Assembly (NCBI RefSeq): GCF_001899645.1
Contig: NZ_MKVV01000098.1
Location: 1-46,925, forward strand
Reading direction: 5' to 3'
Length of the DNA stretch: 46,925 nt
Origin: Pseudonocardia sp. 73-21
Lineage (GTDB): Bacteria > Actinomycetota > Actinomycetes > Mycobacteriales > Pseudonocardiaceae
Part shown: piece after piece, positions 18,194 to 25,790 of the stretch
Layout: every line of letters begins with the position of its first letter
How positions within the stretch are numbered: the first letter of the stretch is position 1
Translations under genes and position numbers: made by a program
The notes under the pieces: model-generated
What the model saw: the letters and a program-made list of their open reading frames with translations, nothing else
The model's database searches: none
What the model was told of the DNA's origin: nothing

Positions 18194-18212
18194 GGCCCCG
18201 CCGAGGAGCGCG

Positions 18213-19040
18213 TCAGCCCACCACCGCGGACGTGATCGTGACGGGCACCTTCGGCTTGCCGTCGCCGGCACCGTTCGAGTCGTCCTCGCCCGCCTTGGCG
18301 ATCTTGTCCAGCGTCGCCAGGCCGGGGGCGTCGATGGTGCCGAACACCGTGTAGTCGGGGGGCAGCGTCGAGTCGGCGTAGACGAGGAAGAACTGGCTGC
18401 CGCCGGAGTTGGGCGCCGACGTCTTGGCCATCGCCACCGTGCCGCGCGGGTAGGTGACCGTGCCGTTCGCGGCGGGGGCCAGCCCCTTGGGTGCCTCGTC
18501 GGTGATCGTGTAACCCGGTCCGCCCGAGCCGGTGCCGGTCGGGTCCCCGCACTGCAGCACCTTGAGGCCGGCCCCGGTGGTGAGGCGGTGGCACGTCGTG
18601 CCGTCGAAGTACTTCTGGCGCGCCAGGCTCAGGAAGCTGTTGACGGTGCAGGGGGCCTCGGCGGCGTTGAGGGTGAGCCGGATCGGGCCGGCCGACGTGG
18701 TGAGCGCGACGGTGCTGGTGCCGGTGGTGGGCACGTCCTTGGTCGTGGGCGGGTTGTTGGCCTTGGCGGCCGAGCCCTCGGGCGGGTAGGCGCAGCTGCC
18801 GGGCGGCAGGGCGGCCGCGGCCTGCGACGTGGGGGTGGCGGCGTCGGAGGGGGCGGCCGCGGTGTCGCTGCTCCTGGGCAGCGTGGTGAGCAGCACCACG
18901 CCCACCACCACGACGACGACCACCGCGACGGAGGTGATCACGGCGATCTGCCGGCGTCGCTTCGCCTGCTGCACGCGCCGTTCCTGCTGCCGGGCGAGCT
19001 TGCGCTTCGCCGCCTCACGCCGCATCTGGTTCGTCGCCAC
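18213..19040 (-). CDS. Membrane-anchored peptidyl-prolyl isomerase, cyclophilin type
   Basis: About 275 residues. A basic N terminus (MRREAAKRKLARQQERRVQQAKRRRQ) leads to one membrane helix (IAVITSVAVVVVVVVGVVLL), an Ala/Thr/Ser/Pro linker, and a C-terminal cyclophilin domain with TSAGPIRLTLNAAEAPCTVNSFLSLA, YFDGTTCHRL, GTVAMAKTSAPNSGGSQFFLVYADS and YTVFGTI. The catalytic Arg position is in CHRLT. It should help fold exported proteins on the outer face of the membrane, which fits its closeness to secDF. GTG 19040 is chosen because GAGGGAG lies 8 nt upstream; GTG 19046 is an alternative. The esterase gene follows in the same direction. Confidence 0.92.
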   Translation of the reverse strand: MATNQMRREAAKRKLARQQERRVQQAKRRRQIAVITSVAVVVVVVVGVVLLTTLPRSSDTAAAPSDAATPTSQAAAALPPGSCAYPPEGSAAKANNPPTTKDVPTTGTSTVALTTSAGPIRLTLNAAEAPCTVNSFLSLARQKYFDGTTCHRLTTGAGLKVLQCGDPTGTGSGGPGYTITDEAPKGLAPAANGTVTYPRGTVAMAKTSAPNSGGSQFFLVYADSTLPPDYTVFGTIDAPGLATLDKIAKAGEDDSNGAGDGKPKVPVTITSAVVG

Positions 19041-19117
19041 CGACACATCTCCCTCGCTCGCCCGATCGCGCGCAGGATAACCAGCCATCCTGAGAGAACC
19101 CCGTGGCCCTCGCTGTC

Positions 19118-19123
19118 TAGGGT
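19118..19123 (+). promoter_or_regulatory. -10 element of a leaderless promoter (metallo-hydrolase/hisS)
   Basis: TAGGGT is followed by 6 nt and the GTG at 19130, with no Shine-Dalgarno. It should drive the two-gene unit with hisS. Confidence 0.55.
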
Positions 19124-19129
19124 TGGGCT

Positions 19130-19819
19130 GTGCTTGTCGCAGGTTTTCCGGCCGGGTCGTTCCAGACCAACTGCTACGTGGTGGCGTCCGCCGCGGGGGA
19201 GGCGTGCGTGGTGGTCGACCCCGGCCAGGACGCCGTCGAGCCCCTCGAGGCGCTGCTCGCCGAGCACCGGTTGACGCCGGTGGCGGTACTGCTCACCCAC
19301 GGCCACTTCGATCACACCTTCTCCGTCGCCCCGGTCTGCGACGGCCACGACGTGCCCGCCTGGATCCACCCGGACGACAAGGACATGCTCGCCGACCCGA
19401 TGAAGGGCATGTCCACCCAGGCGTCCGCGTTCTTCGGCGGCAGGATCGAGCTGCGGGAGCCGAAGGAGGTCCGCACGCTCGCCGACGGTGGCTCGCTGGA
19501 GCTGGCCGGGCTCACCCTCGGCGTCGCCCACACGCCCGGCCACACCGAGGGCTCGGTGATCTTCACGACGCCCACCGAGGAGGGGGTCGAGGTGATCATC
19601 GCGGGCGACACGCTGTTCGCGGGCTCCATCGGGCGCACCGACCTGCCCGGCGGCGACTTCGCGAAGATGCAGGCCAGCCTGCGCGACAAGATCCTCACCC
19701 TCGACGACTCGGGCGTCGTCCTGCCGGGCCACGGGCCCACCACCACGATCGGTCGCGAGCGGGCGTCCAACCCGTACCTGCAGGACCTCGGCACGCCGGC
19801 TCCCGGACGTGGGATGTGA
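19130..19819 (+). CDS. MBL-fold metallo-hydrolase, glyoxalase II-like
   Basis: The 229-residue protein has the metal-binding motif LLTHGHFDHT (HxHxDH) near residue 62, a later His in GVAHTPGHTEGSV, an Asp in IIAGDTLFAGSIGRTDLPGG and a final His in VVLPGHGP. This is the hydroxyacylglutathione hydrolase-like subgroup; since actinobacteria use mycothiol, a thioester or related substrate is likely but unproven. Its stop overlaps the hisS GTG start (GTGA). The same pair (Rv2581c-hisS) occurs in mycobacteria. Confidence 0.92.
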   Translation: MLVAGFPAGSFQTNCYVVASAAGEACVVVDPGQDAVEPLEALLAEHRLTPVAVLLTHGHFDHTFSVAPVCDGHDVPAWIHPDDKDMLADPMKGMSTQASAFFGGRIELREPKEVRTLADGGSLELAGLTLGVAHTPGHTEGSVIFTTPTEEGVEVIIAGDTLFAGSIGRTDLPGGDFAKMQASLRDKILTLDDSGVVLPGHGPTTTIGRERASNPYLQDLGTPAPGRGM

Positions 19820-21075
19820 GCACCTTCGCCGCCCCCAAGGGCATCCCGGAGTACTACCCGCCGTCCTCGGCCGGGTTCGAGCACGTCCGCTCCACCCTGC
19901 TCACCGCGGCCGACCGGGCGGGCTACGGGCTCATCGAGCTGCCCGTGTTCGAGGACACCGGGCTCTACGCGCGGGGGGTCGGGGAGTCCACCGACGTCGT
20001 GTCCAAGGAGATGTACACCTTCGCCGACCGCGGCGAGCGTTCGGTCACGCTGCGGCCCGAGGGCACGGCGGGCGTCGTCCGGTCGGTGATCGAGCACGGC
20101 CTCGACCGCGCCGGGCTGCCCGTCAAGCTGCGCTACGCCGGACCCTTCTTCCGCTACGAACGCCCGCAGGCCGGCCGCTACCGGCAGCTGCAGCAGGTGG
20201 GCGTCGAGGCCATCGGGGTGGACGACCCCGCGCTCGACGCCGAGGTCATCGCGATCGCCGACGAGGGTTTCCGCGCGCTGGGTCTCACCGGCTACCGGCT
20301 GGAGCTCACCTCGCTGGGCGACGCCGACTGCCGTCCCGCCTACCGGGAGCTGCTGCAGGAGTTCCTCGCCGGCCTCGACCTCGACGAGCCCACCCGCGCC
20401 CGCGCCGCGCTCAACCCGCTGCGGGTGCTGGACGACAAGCGCCCCGAGGTGAAGGCGCTGATGGCCGACGCGCCGCTGCTGCTCGACCACCTCTCGCCCG
20501 TCTCGGCCGAGCACCACGCCGCCGTGCTCAAGCACCTCGACGCCCTGGGCGTCGCGTACGTCGAGAACCCGCGGATGGTGCGCGGCCTGGACTACTACAC
20601 CAAGACCACCTTCGAGTTCGTCCACGACGGGCTCGGCGCGCAGTCGGGCATCGGCGGCGGCGGTCGCTACGACGGGCTGATGGCCACGCTCGGCGGCCAG
20701 GAGCTGTCGGGCATCGGCTACGGTATCGGCGTCGACCGCACCCTGCTGGCGTGCCGCGCCGAGGGGCTCGCGCCCTGGTCGGAGGCCCGCTGCGAGGTGT
20801 TCGGGGTGCCGCTGGGCGACGCGGCCCAGCAGCGGCTCGTCGTGCTGGCGGGGGAGCTGCGCACGGCCGGGGTGCGCGTCGACCTGTCCTACGGCGGCCG
20901 CGGCCTCAAGGGCGCGATGAAGTCCGCCGACCGCTCCGGCGCCCGGTTCGCGCTGGTGCTGGGCGATCGCGACCTGGAGTCGGGCACGGTCGGGGTGAAG
21001 GACCTGGTGGCGGGCTCCCAGGAGTCGGTGGCCCTGGACGCGGTGGTGGCGGACCTGCTCACCCGCCTCGCGTGA
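19816..21075 (+). CDS. hisS: Histidyl-tRNA synthetase
   Basis: A 419-residue class II synthetase. Motif 1 region PVFEDTGLYARGVGESTDVVSKEMYTF, motif 2 VKLRYAGPFFRYERPQAGRYRQLQQVGVEAIG, histidine-specific motifs RGLDYYTKTTFEFVHD and SGIGGGGRYDGL, motif 3 GIGYGIGVDRTLLA, and a C-terminal anticodon-binding domain. It charges tRNA-His with histidine. The GTG start overlaps the preceding stop codon, so translation is coupled to the metallo-hydrolase. Confidence 0.97.
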   Translation: MSTFAAPKGIPEYYPPSSAGFEHVRSTLLTAADRAGYGLIELPVFEDTGLYARGVGESTDVVSKEMYTFADRGERSVTLRPEGTAGVVRSVIEHGLDRAGLPVKLRYAGPFFRYERPQAGRYRQLQQVGVEAIGVDDPALDAEVIAIADEGFRALGLTGYRLELTSLGDADCRPAYRELLQEFLAGLDLDEPTRARAALNPLRVLDDKRPEVKALMADAPLLLDHLSPVSAEHHAAVLKHLDALGVAYVENPRMVRGLDYYTKTTFEFVHDGLGAQSGIGGGGRYDGLMATLGGQELSGIGYGIGVDRTLLACRAEGLAPWSEARCEVFGVPLGDAAQQRLVVLAGELRTAGVRVDLSYGGRGLKGAMKSADRSGARFALVLGDRDLESGTVGVKDLVAGSQESVALDAVVADLLTRLA

Positions 21076-21080
21076 GCACC

Positions 21081-21143
21081 TCGCAGCCCGTGGGGTGTCG
21101 TCGCAGCACGCCGGCGGGCTGCGACGTGCGCGGCGGGCTGCGA
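21081..21143. terminator. Hairpin with duplicated arm downstream of hisS
   Basis: TCGCAGCCCG (21081-21090) can pair with CGGGCTGCGA at 21115-21124 or with a second copy at 21134-21143 (19-bp direct repeat). The two alternative 10-bp stems could end the hisS transcript. No T-tract follows. Confidence 0.45.
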
Positions 21144-21245
21144 CGTCGGGGCGCCTCCCGATCCCGCACGACGCGCAACGGGTGCGGCGGCGCAGGGGCG
21201 GGCGCGCTGATCGACGGCGGCGATCATCGGGTGAGCGGCCGGCCG

Positions 21246-21311
21246 GTGATCGCGGCGCGCCGCACGCTGACGTCCTCGTCAGGGCGTCGGTGTGCGGTCC
21301 GTGGCGATCAC
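21246..21311. repeat. 66-bp imperfect palindrome (TGATC-ended family), copy 3
   Basis: Arms of 31 nt match at 24 positions around a 4-nt loop (21277-21280). Left arm begins GTGATCGCGGCGCGCCGCAC, complement of the right arm GTGATCGCCACGGACCGCAC. It resembles the copies at 3330 and 3414, and ends a few bases before the Shine-Dalgarno of the methyltransferase gene, so it would fold in that gene's 5' UTR. Confidence 0.7.
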
Positions 21312-21325
21312 GTGGGAGCCGCACG

Positions 21326-21883
21326 GTGAGCGACGAGGACGCCCGGCGGTGGGACGCGCGGCACGGCGCCGTCGACGCGGTGGGTCCGCTGCCGCCCGAC
21401 GCGCTGCGGGGGCGCCTCGACCTGCTGCCGTCCGGCGGGCTCGCGCTGGATGTCGCGTGCGGGCGTGGGGCGGTGTCGCGGTGGCTCGCCGAGCGCGGGT
21501 TCGTCGTCGACGCGGTGGACGTGTCCCCGGTGGCGCTCGCCACCGTCGCCGAGGTCGAGGGTGTGCGGGCCGTCCGCGCCGACCTCGATCTCGGGCTTCC
21601 CCCGGTCTGCGCGGGGCCCTACGACGTCGTCGTCTGCCAGCGGTTCCGCGACCCCGCGCTCTACCCGACCTTCGTCGAGCGGCTCGCGCCCGGTGGCCTG
21701 CTGGTGGTCACCGTGCTCTCGGAGGTCGACGACGAGCCCGGCCCCTTCCGCGCCCCGGCCGGCGAACTGGAGGGGGCCTTCGCCGGCCTCGACGTCCTCC
21801 TCCAGCGCGAGGTCGACGGCGAGGCCCACATCGTGGCCCGGGCCGTCCGCGCAGACCCCGCATCCTCCGCGCGGGCCCCGTAA
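21326..21883 (+). CDS. Class I SAM-dependent methyltransferase
   Basis: The 185-residue protein has the SAM-binding motif I LALDVACGRGAVSRWLAERGF and the acidic motif II end VDAVDVSPVAL, followed by YDVVVCQRFRDPALYPTFVERLAPGGLLVVTVLSE, matching the Rossmann fold of methyltransferase family 11/25. No substrate can be inferred. The GTG start follows GGGAG by 10 nt. The stop region is convergent with the YibE/F gene 37 bp further on. The preceding palindrome may influence its expression. Confidence 0.85.
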   Translation: MSDEDARRWDARHGAVDAVGPLPPDALRGRLDLLPSGGLALDVACGRGAVSRWLAERGFVVDAVDVSPVALATVAEVEGVRAVRADLDLGLPPVCAGPYDVVVCQRFRDPALYPTFVERLAPGGLLVVTVLSEVDDEPGPFRAPAGELEGAFAGLDVLLQREVDGEAHIVARAVRADPASSARAP

Positions 21884-21920
21884 CCCCTGCGAGCAGCACA
21901 CCCGGTCGGCCATGACGCGG

Positions 21921-23309
21921 TCAGTGGCGTTCCCGGCTCGCCACCAGGGCCGCCAGGGCCGTGGTGATCGGCACCGAGGCCACCAGCCCGATGCTGCCCA
22001 CCAGCGTGCGGACCACCTCGGTGGCCACGTCCTGGCTCGTGATCACGTCGCCGAGGCCGCGCCCGGACAGCGTGAACAGCAGCAGCAGGGGCAACGACGC
22101 GCCCGCGTAGGCCAGCACGAGCGTGTTCACCGCCGACGAGACGTGGTCGCGGCCGATCCGCATCGCCGAGGCGAACAGGCCCCGGGCGCTCATGGTGGGG
22201 TCGGCCCGCCGCAGCTCCCACACGGCGCTGGTCTGCGTGACGGTGACGTCGTCGAGCACGCCCAGCGCGCCGATGACCATCCCGGCGAGCAGCAGGCCGC
22301 GCGCGTCCACGGCGGTGCCGAGCGACTGGATCAGCGTGCTCGTCTGCTCGTCGAGCCCGGTGAGCTCCGAGGCCACGGAGAAGCCGTAGCTCAGCGCCCC
22401 GATCAGCGCCAGTGACACCAGGGTGCCCAGCACGGCCGTCGACGTCCGGGCGGACGGGCCGTGGGTCAGATACAGCACCACGAACATGATCAGGCAGGCG
22501 CCGACGATCGCGACGGCGAGCGGGTTGTGGCCCTGCAGGATCGCCGGGAGCACGAACACGATCAGCACCACGAAGCTCAGGCCCAGGGCCACGAGCGCCG
22601 CGAGCCCGCGCCAGCGGCCCAGCACCAGCACGGCGGCGGCGAAGAGGCCCGCGAGCCACCAGAGCGAGGCGCCGCGCTCGAAGTCGACGACCGAGTACGA
22701 GCCGGGGTCGTCGGGGTTGCCGCCGGAGAAGCTCAACACGATCTCGTCGCCCACCGCGTACCGGGGCGTGCTGGGCTCGACCGGGACCAGCTGGGCGAGG
22801 TCGCGACCGGGCAGTGGCCCGTCGGTCATGTGGACGACGAGCGCCAGGCAACCGTTGTCGCCGCTGCCCGGGGAGCACTCCGAGACCTTGGTGGCCGTGA
22901 TCCGGCCGTGCACCGGCGTGCCCGAGTTGGCGGCCGGGGCCGCGGCGGTGGGCCACAGCACGGCGAGCCCGACGAGCGTGGCGATCGCGCACGGCACGAG
23001 CAGCGCGGCGATGAACAGCCGTACGCGGCGTCCAGCCGGGGCCGCGGGGGTGTGGCCGTGGCCGTGGCCATGATCGTGATCGGGTGCCGGCTCCTCCTGC
23101 TTGCGGAGCCCCGCGGGCCTGGACCACAGCTCGTCGGGAGGCACGACCGGAACGGGCTCGGTGCGGGCCTCGGAGTGGCGCGCCGCGACGTTGCGCGGGG
23201 GCTGCGGGGGCATGCCCCGGGGCGGGGTCAGCGGGACCGTGCCCGGGCGGCCGTGGCGGTGCCGGCCGGCGTCGTCGGGCGTCGGGGAGACCCCCCGGGC
23301 GGTCGGCAT
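21921..23309 (-). CDS. YibE/F family membrane protein
   Basis: A 462-residue protein. The first 115 residues are cytoplasmic, with Pro-rich stretches and a His/Asp/Gly cluster DHDHGHGHGH (about residue 80) that could bind metal ions. One membrane helix (LFIAALLVPCAIATLVGLAVLW) and an extracytoplasmic domain follow, then about seven helices with the family motif GALGVLDDVTVTQTSAV and a C-terminal VGSIGLVASVPITTALAALVA. YibE/F proteins have unknown function. A CAGGAT box stands 6 nt upstream of the ATG, possibly a leaderless promoter. Divergent from the SOS-controlled radical SAM gene. Confidence 0.9.
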   Translation of the reverse strand: MPTARGVSPTPDDAGRHRHGRPGTVPLTPPRGMPPQPPRNVAARHSEARTEPVPVVPPDELWSRPAGLRKQEEPAPDHDHGHGHGHTPAAPAGRRVRLFIAALLVPCAIATLVGLAVLWPTAAAPAANSGTPVHGRITATKVSECSPGSGDNGCLALVVHMTDGPLPGRDLAQLVPVEPSTPRYAVGDEIVLSFSGGNPDDPGSYSVVDFERGASLWWLAGLFAAAVLVLGRWRGLAALVALGLSFVVLIVFVLPAILQGHNPLAVAIVGACLIMFVVLYLTHGPSARTSTAVLGTLVSLALIGALSYGFSVASELTGLDEQTSTLIQSLGTAVDARGLLLAGMVIGALGVLDDVTVTQTSAVWELRRADPTMSARGLFASAMRIGRDHVSSAVNTLVLAYAGASLPLLLLFTLSGRGLGDVITSQDVATEVVRTLVGSIGLVASVPITTALAALVASRERH

Positions 23310-23417
23310 CGACCCATCCTGCCAACCCCGCTGTGCGTCGCGCTCGGGGATCCGCCTGGATGCGGGTCACACGATCGGGGGGTCCGCACCGGGCCGTCGG
23401 CGACGGACAGTGAACCG

Positions 23418-23446
23418 TTGCGTTCGACTCGAACGTGTGTTCGACT
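23418..23446 (+). promoter_or_regulatory. Promoter of the radical SAM gene, overlapped by a LexA box
   Basis: A -35-like TTGCGT (23418-23423), 17-bp spacer and -10-like TCGACT (23441-23446) are followed by 6 nt and the ATG at 23453, so the mRNA is probably leaderless. The LexA box at 23429-23444 covers the spacer and most of the -10. Confidence 0.55.
23429..23444 (+). promoter_or_regulatory. Perfect LexA (SOS) box
   Basis: TCGAACGTGTGTTCGA is an exact match to the actinobacterial SOS operator TCGAAC-N4-GTTCGA. It starts 24 bp before the ATG of the Rv2578c-type gene. From memory, the M. tuberculosis homologue is also in the LexA regulon. Confidence 0.85.
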
Positions 23447-23452
23447 AGAGTC

Positions 23453-25462
23453 ATGCGGTGGAGCGGGCAGCAGGTTCTCGAGGACGGCGTCGGGTCCGAC
23501 GATGCCCTGCCGGGGATGCGTGGCCTGCTGCGCACGGTGCGCACGCCGGAGTTCGCCGGCACGGTGTTCCACGAGGTGGAGGCGCGGTCGGTGCTCAACC
23601 GGGTGCCGGGGCCGTCACCGATGCCGTTCCGGTGGACGGTCAACCCCTACCGCGGCTGCTCCCACGCCTGCGTCTACTGCCTGGCGGGCCCCACCCGCGT
23701 GCTCCTCGCGGACGGCGGCACCCGCCCCATCGCGGAGCTGAGGGTGGGCGACGCGGTCATGGGCACCACGAAGGTCGACGGCCGGCGCACCTACGTGCCC
23801 ACCACCGTGCTCGCCCACTGGTCCACCACCAAGCCCGCGCACCGCGTGCGGCTGGCGGGCGGCACCGAGATCGTCGCGAGCGGCGAGCACCGGTTCCTCA
23901 CCGACCGGGGCTGGCGGCACGTCGCGGCGGGCTGGTGCCGGTCCGGGCGGCGGCCGCGGCTGGAACCGGGGAGCGCGCTGCTGGGGCCCGGTCAGGTCGC
24001 GGGGCCCCGGCCGCACACGCCGGCCTACCGCCAGGGCTACCTGGCCGGACTGGTGCGCGGCGACGGCGTGCACGACGACGGGAACGGCTTCCCCTCGGCG
24101 CAGGTCGAGCTCGAGGCACTGGGCCGCGCCCACCACTTCCTCGCGGCCGGGTCACCCGCGCGCCACGGCCCCGTCGCGGTCGGGGCGCCGGAACCGGGCC
24201 GGGTCGCGCTGCGACCGCGTCCCCGACCGGTGCTGGCCGACGTCGTGCGCGCTCCGGAGCGTCCCGGCTCGGAGTGGTGCGCCGGGTTCCTGGGCGGGCT
24301 GATCGACGCCCGCGGCCGGGTCGAGGCCGGGGAGCTGGTGGTCGGGGCGGGGGTCGACGACGAGCTCGTCGGGTCCGCCGCCGGTGCCCTGCACCGGCTC
24401 GGGTTCCGCTTCGCCGTCGGACGCCGCGGCGGCGAGCGGGTGGTGCGGGTGGTCGGCGGGCCCGCGTCGCTGACGCGGCTGGTGCAGGTGGCCGACCCGG
24501 CCGTGGGGCGCCACCGGCACCCGGTGGGTGGGGTGCCGGTCACCGGCGGGCCCGAGCTCGAGGTCGTCGACGTCCGCCCGCTGGGACTGACGATGACCAT
24601 GTACGACATCACCACCGGCACGGGCGACTTCGTGGCCGAGGGCGTGGTCAGCCACAACTGCTTCGCGCGCAACACCCACACCTACCTCGACATGGACGCC
24701 GGGGCCGACTTCGACAGCCAGATCGTCGTCAAGGTCAACGTCGCGCGCGTGCTGGAACGGCAGCTCAAACGGCCGTCGTGGGAGCGCGAGGCCGTGGCGA
24801 TGGGCACCAACACCGACCCCTACCAGCGCGCGGAGGGCCGCTACCGGCTGATGCCGGGCGTCATCGGCGCGCTGGCCCGGTGGGGCACCCCGTTCTCGGT
24901 CCTGACCAAGGGCACCGTCCTGGCCCGTGACCTCCCCGAGCTGACGGCCGCGGCCGCCGACGTGCCGGTCGGGCTGGGGGTGTCGATCGCGCTGGTCGAC
25001 CGCGGTCTGCAGAGCCGCCTCGAACCCGGCACGCCGTCCCCGGCGGCGCGGCTCGACCTCGTCCGCCGGATCACCGACGCCGGGCTGCCGTGCGGGGTGA
25101 TGGTGGCCCCGGTGCTGCCGCTGCTCACCGATTCCGCCGAGGCCCTCGACGCCCTGCTCGGGCCGATCGCGGCCGCGGGCGCCACGGGGGCCAGCGTGAT
25201 GGCCCTGCACCTGCGCCCGGGCACCCGTGAGTGGTTCCTGGCCTGGCTGGCGCGCGAGCACCCCGGCCTCGTCGAGCGGTACGCGCGGCTCTACCGGCGC
25301 GGGGCCTACGTCGACCCGGAGTACCGGCGTGCGCTGGGGGAGCGGGTCACGCCGCTGCTGCGCCGTCACGGGCTGGCCGGGAGCTTCCCGGTGCTCCGCG
25401 GGGTGGGCGCGGTGGTCGCCGATCCACCGACCGACGAGGGGGAGCAGCTGAGCCTGCTCTAG
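23453..25462 (+). CDS. Rv2578c/SplB-type radical SAM protein containing an intein
   Basis: The 669-residue precursor begins MRWSGQQVLEDG, matching the usual Rv2578c N terminus. The radical SAM cluster motif of the mature protein is CSHACVYCFARNTH (CxxxCxxC), but the last cysteine is split off by a 327-aa intein. After the intein come DFDSQIVVKVNVARVLERQL, TNTDPYQRAEGRYRLMPGVIGAL and GVMVAPVLPLLTDS, typical of the SplB/COG1533 branch related to spore photoproduct lyase. The spliced product would be 342 aa. An exact LexA box in the promoter points to a DNA damage role. The reaction of this family is unknown. Only after splicing would all three cluster cysteines come together. Confidence 0.93.
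   Translation: MRWSGQQVLEDGVGSDDALPGMRGLLRTVRTPEFAGTVFHEVEARSVLNRVPGPSPMPFRWTVNPYRGCSHACVYCLAGPTRVLLADGGTRPIAELRVGDAVMGTTKVDGRRTYVPTTVLAHWSTTKPAHRVRLAGGTEIVASGEHRFLTDRGWRHVAAGWCRSGRRPRLEPGSALLGPGQVAGPRPHTPAYRQGYLAGLVRGDGVHDDGNGFPSAQVELEALGRAHHFLAAGSPARHGPVAVGAPEPGRVALRPRPRPVLADVVRAPERPGSEWCAGFLGGLIDARGRVEAGELVVGAGVDDELVGSAAGALHRLGFRFAVGRRGGERVVRVVGGPASLTRLVQVADPAVGRHRHPVGGVPVTGGPELEVVDVRPLGLTMTMYDITTGTGDFVAEGVVSHNCFARNTHTYLDMDAGADFDSQIVVKVNVARVLERQLKRPSWEREAVAMGTNTDPYQRAEGRYRLMPGVIGALARWGTPFSVLTKGTVLARDLPELTAAAADVPVGLGVSIALVDRGLQSRLEPGTPSPAARLDLVRRITDAGLPCGVMVAPVLPLLTDSAEALDALLGPIAAAGATGASVMALHLRPGTREWFLAWLAREHPGLVERYARLYRRGAYVDPEYRRALGERVTPLLRRHGLAGSFPVLRGVGAVVADPPTDEGEQLSLL
23678..24658 (+). 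other. Intein (327 aa) with a degenerate LAGLIDADG endonuclease
   Basis: Starts at Cys1 (residue 76 of the precursor) with CLAGPTRVLLADGGTRPIAEL (block A); block B is VASGEHRFLT; the C-terminal block is MYDITTGTGDFVAEGVVSHN, ending His-Asn before the +1 Cys of the extein. All residues expected for protein splicing are present. Two dodecapeptide motifs of a DOD homing endonuclease are seen: YLAGLVRGDG, with its catalytic Asp, and FLGGLIDARG, where the corresponding Asp is Arg. Splicing is therefore predicted to be active and DNA cleavage impaired. Base composition matches the host gene. Confidence 0.9.
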
Positions 25463-25674
25463 GACCATCCACCGGCCGCGAGCATCACGACCGGGGCGGC
25501 GAGGGCGAACGCGACGCGCCGCCGCCGCGGCCGGAGCGTCGCCGCGTGGCGTCCTCCGAGCCTCCGGGCGGCCGACTCCGCGCGGAGGGGAAGCCCGGCC
25601 AGGGACCCGCGGACCCTGCTACCCCTCGGCGCATGTCGAGCACTCTCCGTAGTAATCAGAGGGGTAGACGTCAC
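25459..25674 (-). CDS. Possible small membrane or secreted protein
   Basis: A 71-codon ORF from GTG 25674 whose end is a basic stretch and hydrophobic helix (RPRRRRVAFALAAPVVMLAAGGWS). The last 35 codons have G/C-rich third positions as real genes here do, but the first 20 do not, so the true start may be internal. Its TAG overlaps the TAG of the convergent radical SAM gene. No Shine-Dalgarno is obvious. No family recognised. Confidence 0.3.
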   Translation of the reverse strand: MTSTPLITTESARHAPRGSRVRGSLAGLPLRAESAARRLGGRHAATLRPRRRRVAFALAAPVVMLAAGGWS

Positions 25675-25778
25675 GCTAAGGAGTCGACGAGCTCATCGTG
25701 ACATCACGTGCCGAGCGCTGGGCCGGTCGCGGTGGGCGGTGCGGCAAACCTGGTGGCCGGGTGCCGGGGGTGCCCGGA

Positions 25779-25784
25779 TAACCT
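25779..25784 (+). promoter_or_regulatory. -10 element of a leaderless aspS promoter
   Basis: TAACCT is followed by 6 nt and the GTG at 25791. Confidence 0.55.
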
Positions 25785-25790
25785 CGCACC

